The notes below the pieces were generated by a model, which was given only the letters and a program-made list of their open reading frames with translations, had not been told where the DNA came from and did not search any database. Shown here in pieces: positions 63,423 through 64,000 of a stretch of 64,000 nucleotides of DNA. Position 1 is the stretch's first letter. The number at the start of each line of letters is the position of its first letter. The DNA is taken from contig DATLUM010000011.1 in the NCBI GenBank assembly GCA_035533095.1, positions 53,690 through 117,689 of the forward strand. Reading direction: 5' to 3'. The position numbers were made by a program, and so were the translations under genes. Source of the DNA: Acidimicrobiales bacterium. GTDB taxonomy: Bacteria; Actinomycetota; Acidimicrobiia; Acidimicrobiales; Palsa-688.

Positions 63423-64000
63423 TCACCCGGTCGCGGCGTAGGGCTGCGGCTCCGTGCCTTCGAGCAGTTGGGCCCGTGCCTCGGCCGACAGCCAGGCCCG
63501 CATGGCGGTGACCTCGGGCGCCACGTGGCCGGACTCCACCACCGACCGGCCGTCCAGGTTGTCGAGGAAGCGCCCGATCTCGGCGACGGCGCCGACCTCC
63601 TCGATAGTCGCCACCAGCTCCACGTCGAAGCGGTCGAGCGCCTCCGACGCGGCCCTGAACGCGAGGTGGCGGCCGACGAGCCGGGCCGGCGCGCTCAGCT
63701 CGAGCAGCTCGTAGAAGACCTTGGACTCGTCCGTCGTCAGCAGCTCGGGCTGCATCTGCAGCTCCCGGACCAGGTCGTCGATCTGCACCCCGCTGGCCAC
63801 CGCCGCTTTCACCGGAACGCCGATGAACCGCAGTCTCCGCCCGTCCGGTCTCGGCGCCCGCTTGGCGACCTCGATCAGCGGGGCGACCGGTTCGTAGCCC
63901 TGGCCGTCCTGCAGCTCGACCCAGACAGTCTTGGCCGCCTCGGTGGTGAAGTAGCCCCACCTGGCCGCCATGCTGGCGACCATCCTCAGGCCCCTCCCGG
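63423..64000 (-). CDS. HATPase-containing regulatory protein (5' partial)
   Basis: The frame is open to the window edge. The first visible residues GRGLRMVASMAARWGYFTTEAAKTVWVEL are the C-terminal end of an anti-sigma-factor type HATPase domain (usual form GxGLxxVxxLADxWG..GKTVW). About 155 further residues follow, with RLRFIGVPVKAAVASGVQIDDLVRELQ and a helical SEALDRFDVELVATIEEVGAVAEIGRFLDNL part that I do not recognise. It may be an RsbW-like kinase fused to a sensor or partner-binding domain. Start lies outside the window. Confidence 0.75.
   Translation of the reverse strand, partial: GRGLRMVASMAARWGYFTTEAAKTVWVELQDGQGYEPVAPLIEVAKRAPRPDGRRLRFIGVPVKAAVASGVQIDDLVRELQMQPELLTTDESKVFYELLELSAPARLVGRHLAFRAASEALDRFDVELVATIEEVGAVAEIGRFLDNLDGRSVVESGHVAPEVTAMRAWLSAEARAQLLEGTEPQPYAATG

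Overview
The window is high-GC DNA with dense, mostly tail-to-head operons, frequent GTG and TTG starts, 4-base ATGA/GTGA gene overlaps, a luciferase-like flavin monooxygenase of the F420 type, a menaquinone-reductase-like geranylgeranyl reductase and many TetR, PadR and IclR regulators. This points to a soil or freshwater actinomycete (Actinomycetota), possibly of the Acidimicrobiia type; the class assignment is an inference from gene content only.

Left part (1-31,260). An ABC exporter (5' truncated by the window edge) is followed by small VOC and monooxygenase-like genes, a receiver protein divergent from a membrane-anchored SpoIIE-type phosphatase, and a TetR/DHA2 exporter pair with a clear operator. 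After a gamma-glutamyltransferase-like gene comes a five-gene minus-strand operon: flavoprotein, epoxide-hydrolase-like protein, M20 peptidase, GNAT transferase and an N-acylamino-acid racemase/OSBS homologue. The last three match a known D-to-L amino acid conversion cassette. Next are a PadR/DHA2 pair, two hydrolases, a methyltransferase/UbiA-like/geranylgeranyl-reductase group that looks like lipoquinone tailoring, an acyl-CoA dehydrogenase, two divergent paralogous DHA2 exporters with a TetR regulator, and an SCP2 / N-acyl-D-amino-acid deacylase / flavoprotein operon.

Centre (31,492-48,287). This is a beta-ketoadipate supra-operon. A complete branched-chain-amino-acid-type ABC importer runs directly into the two subunits of a 3-oxoadipate CoA-transferase, a thiolase, pcaH, pcaG, pcaB, the fused pcaL and an IclR regulator. 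A 15-bp inverted repeat upstream of the first gene is a candidate operator. A pobA-vanA operon converges on it from the right, so 4-hydroxybenzoate and vanillate would be funnelled to protocatechuate and then to succinyl-CoA and acetyl-CoA.

Right part (48,288-64,000). This is a patchwork accessory region. It holds gene remnants (EAL domain, rhodanese, tyrosine recombinase, cytochrome P450, possibly a group II intron 5' part), a gene-poor 1.3-kb stretch with a branched RNA-like fold, two tiny ORFs with near-perfect ribosome binding sites and an 18-bp perfect hairpin, then an aldo/keto reductase, an EAL-GAF phosphodiesterase, a diiron-type metallo-beta-lactamase-fold protein next to a flavin oxidase, a Ca2+-type P-ATPase with a UPF0114 protein, a MazEF-like toxin-antitoxin pair whose antitoxin lacks a normal start codon, and an ECF42-like sigma factor interrupted by one in-frame TGA next to its YCII/DGPF partner. 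The window ends inside an anti-sigma-type ATPase gene.

No rRNA, tRNA or CRISPR array was recognised by eye. Everything here comes from reading sequence and translations; no database search was run.
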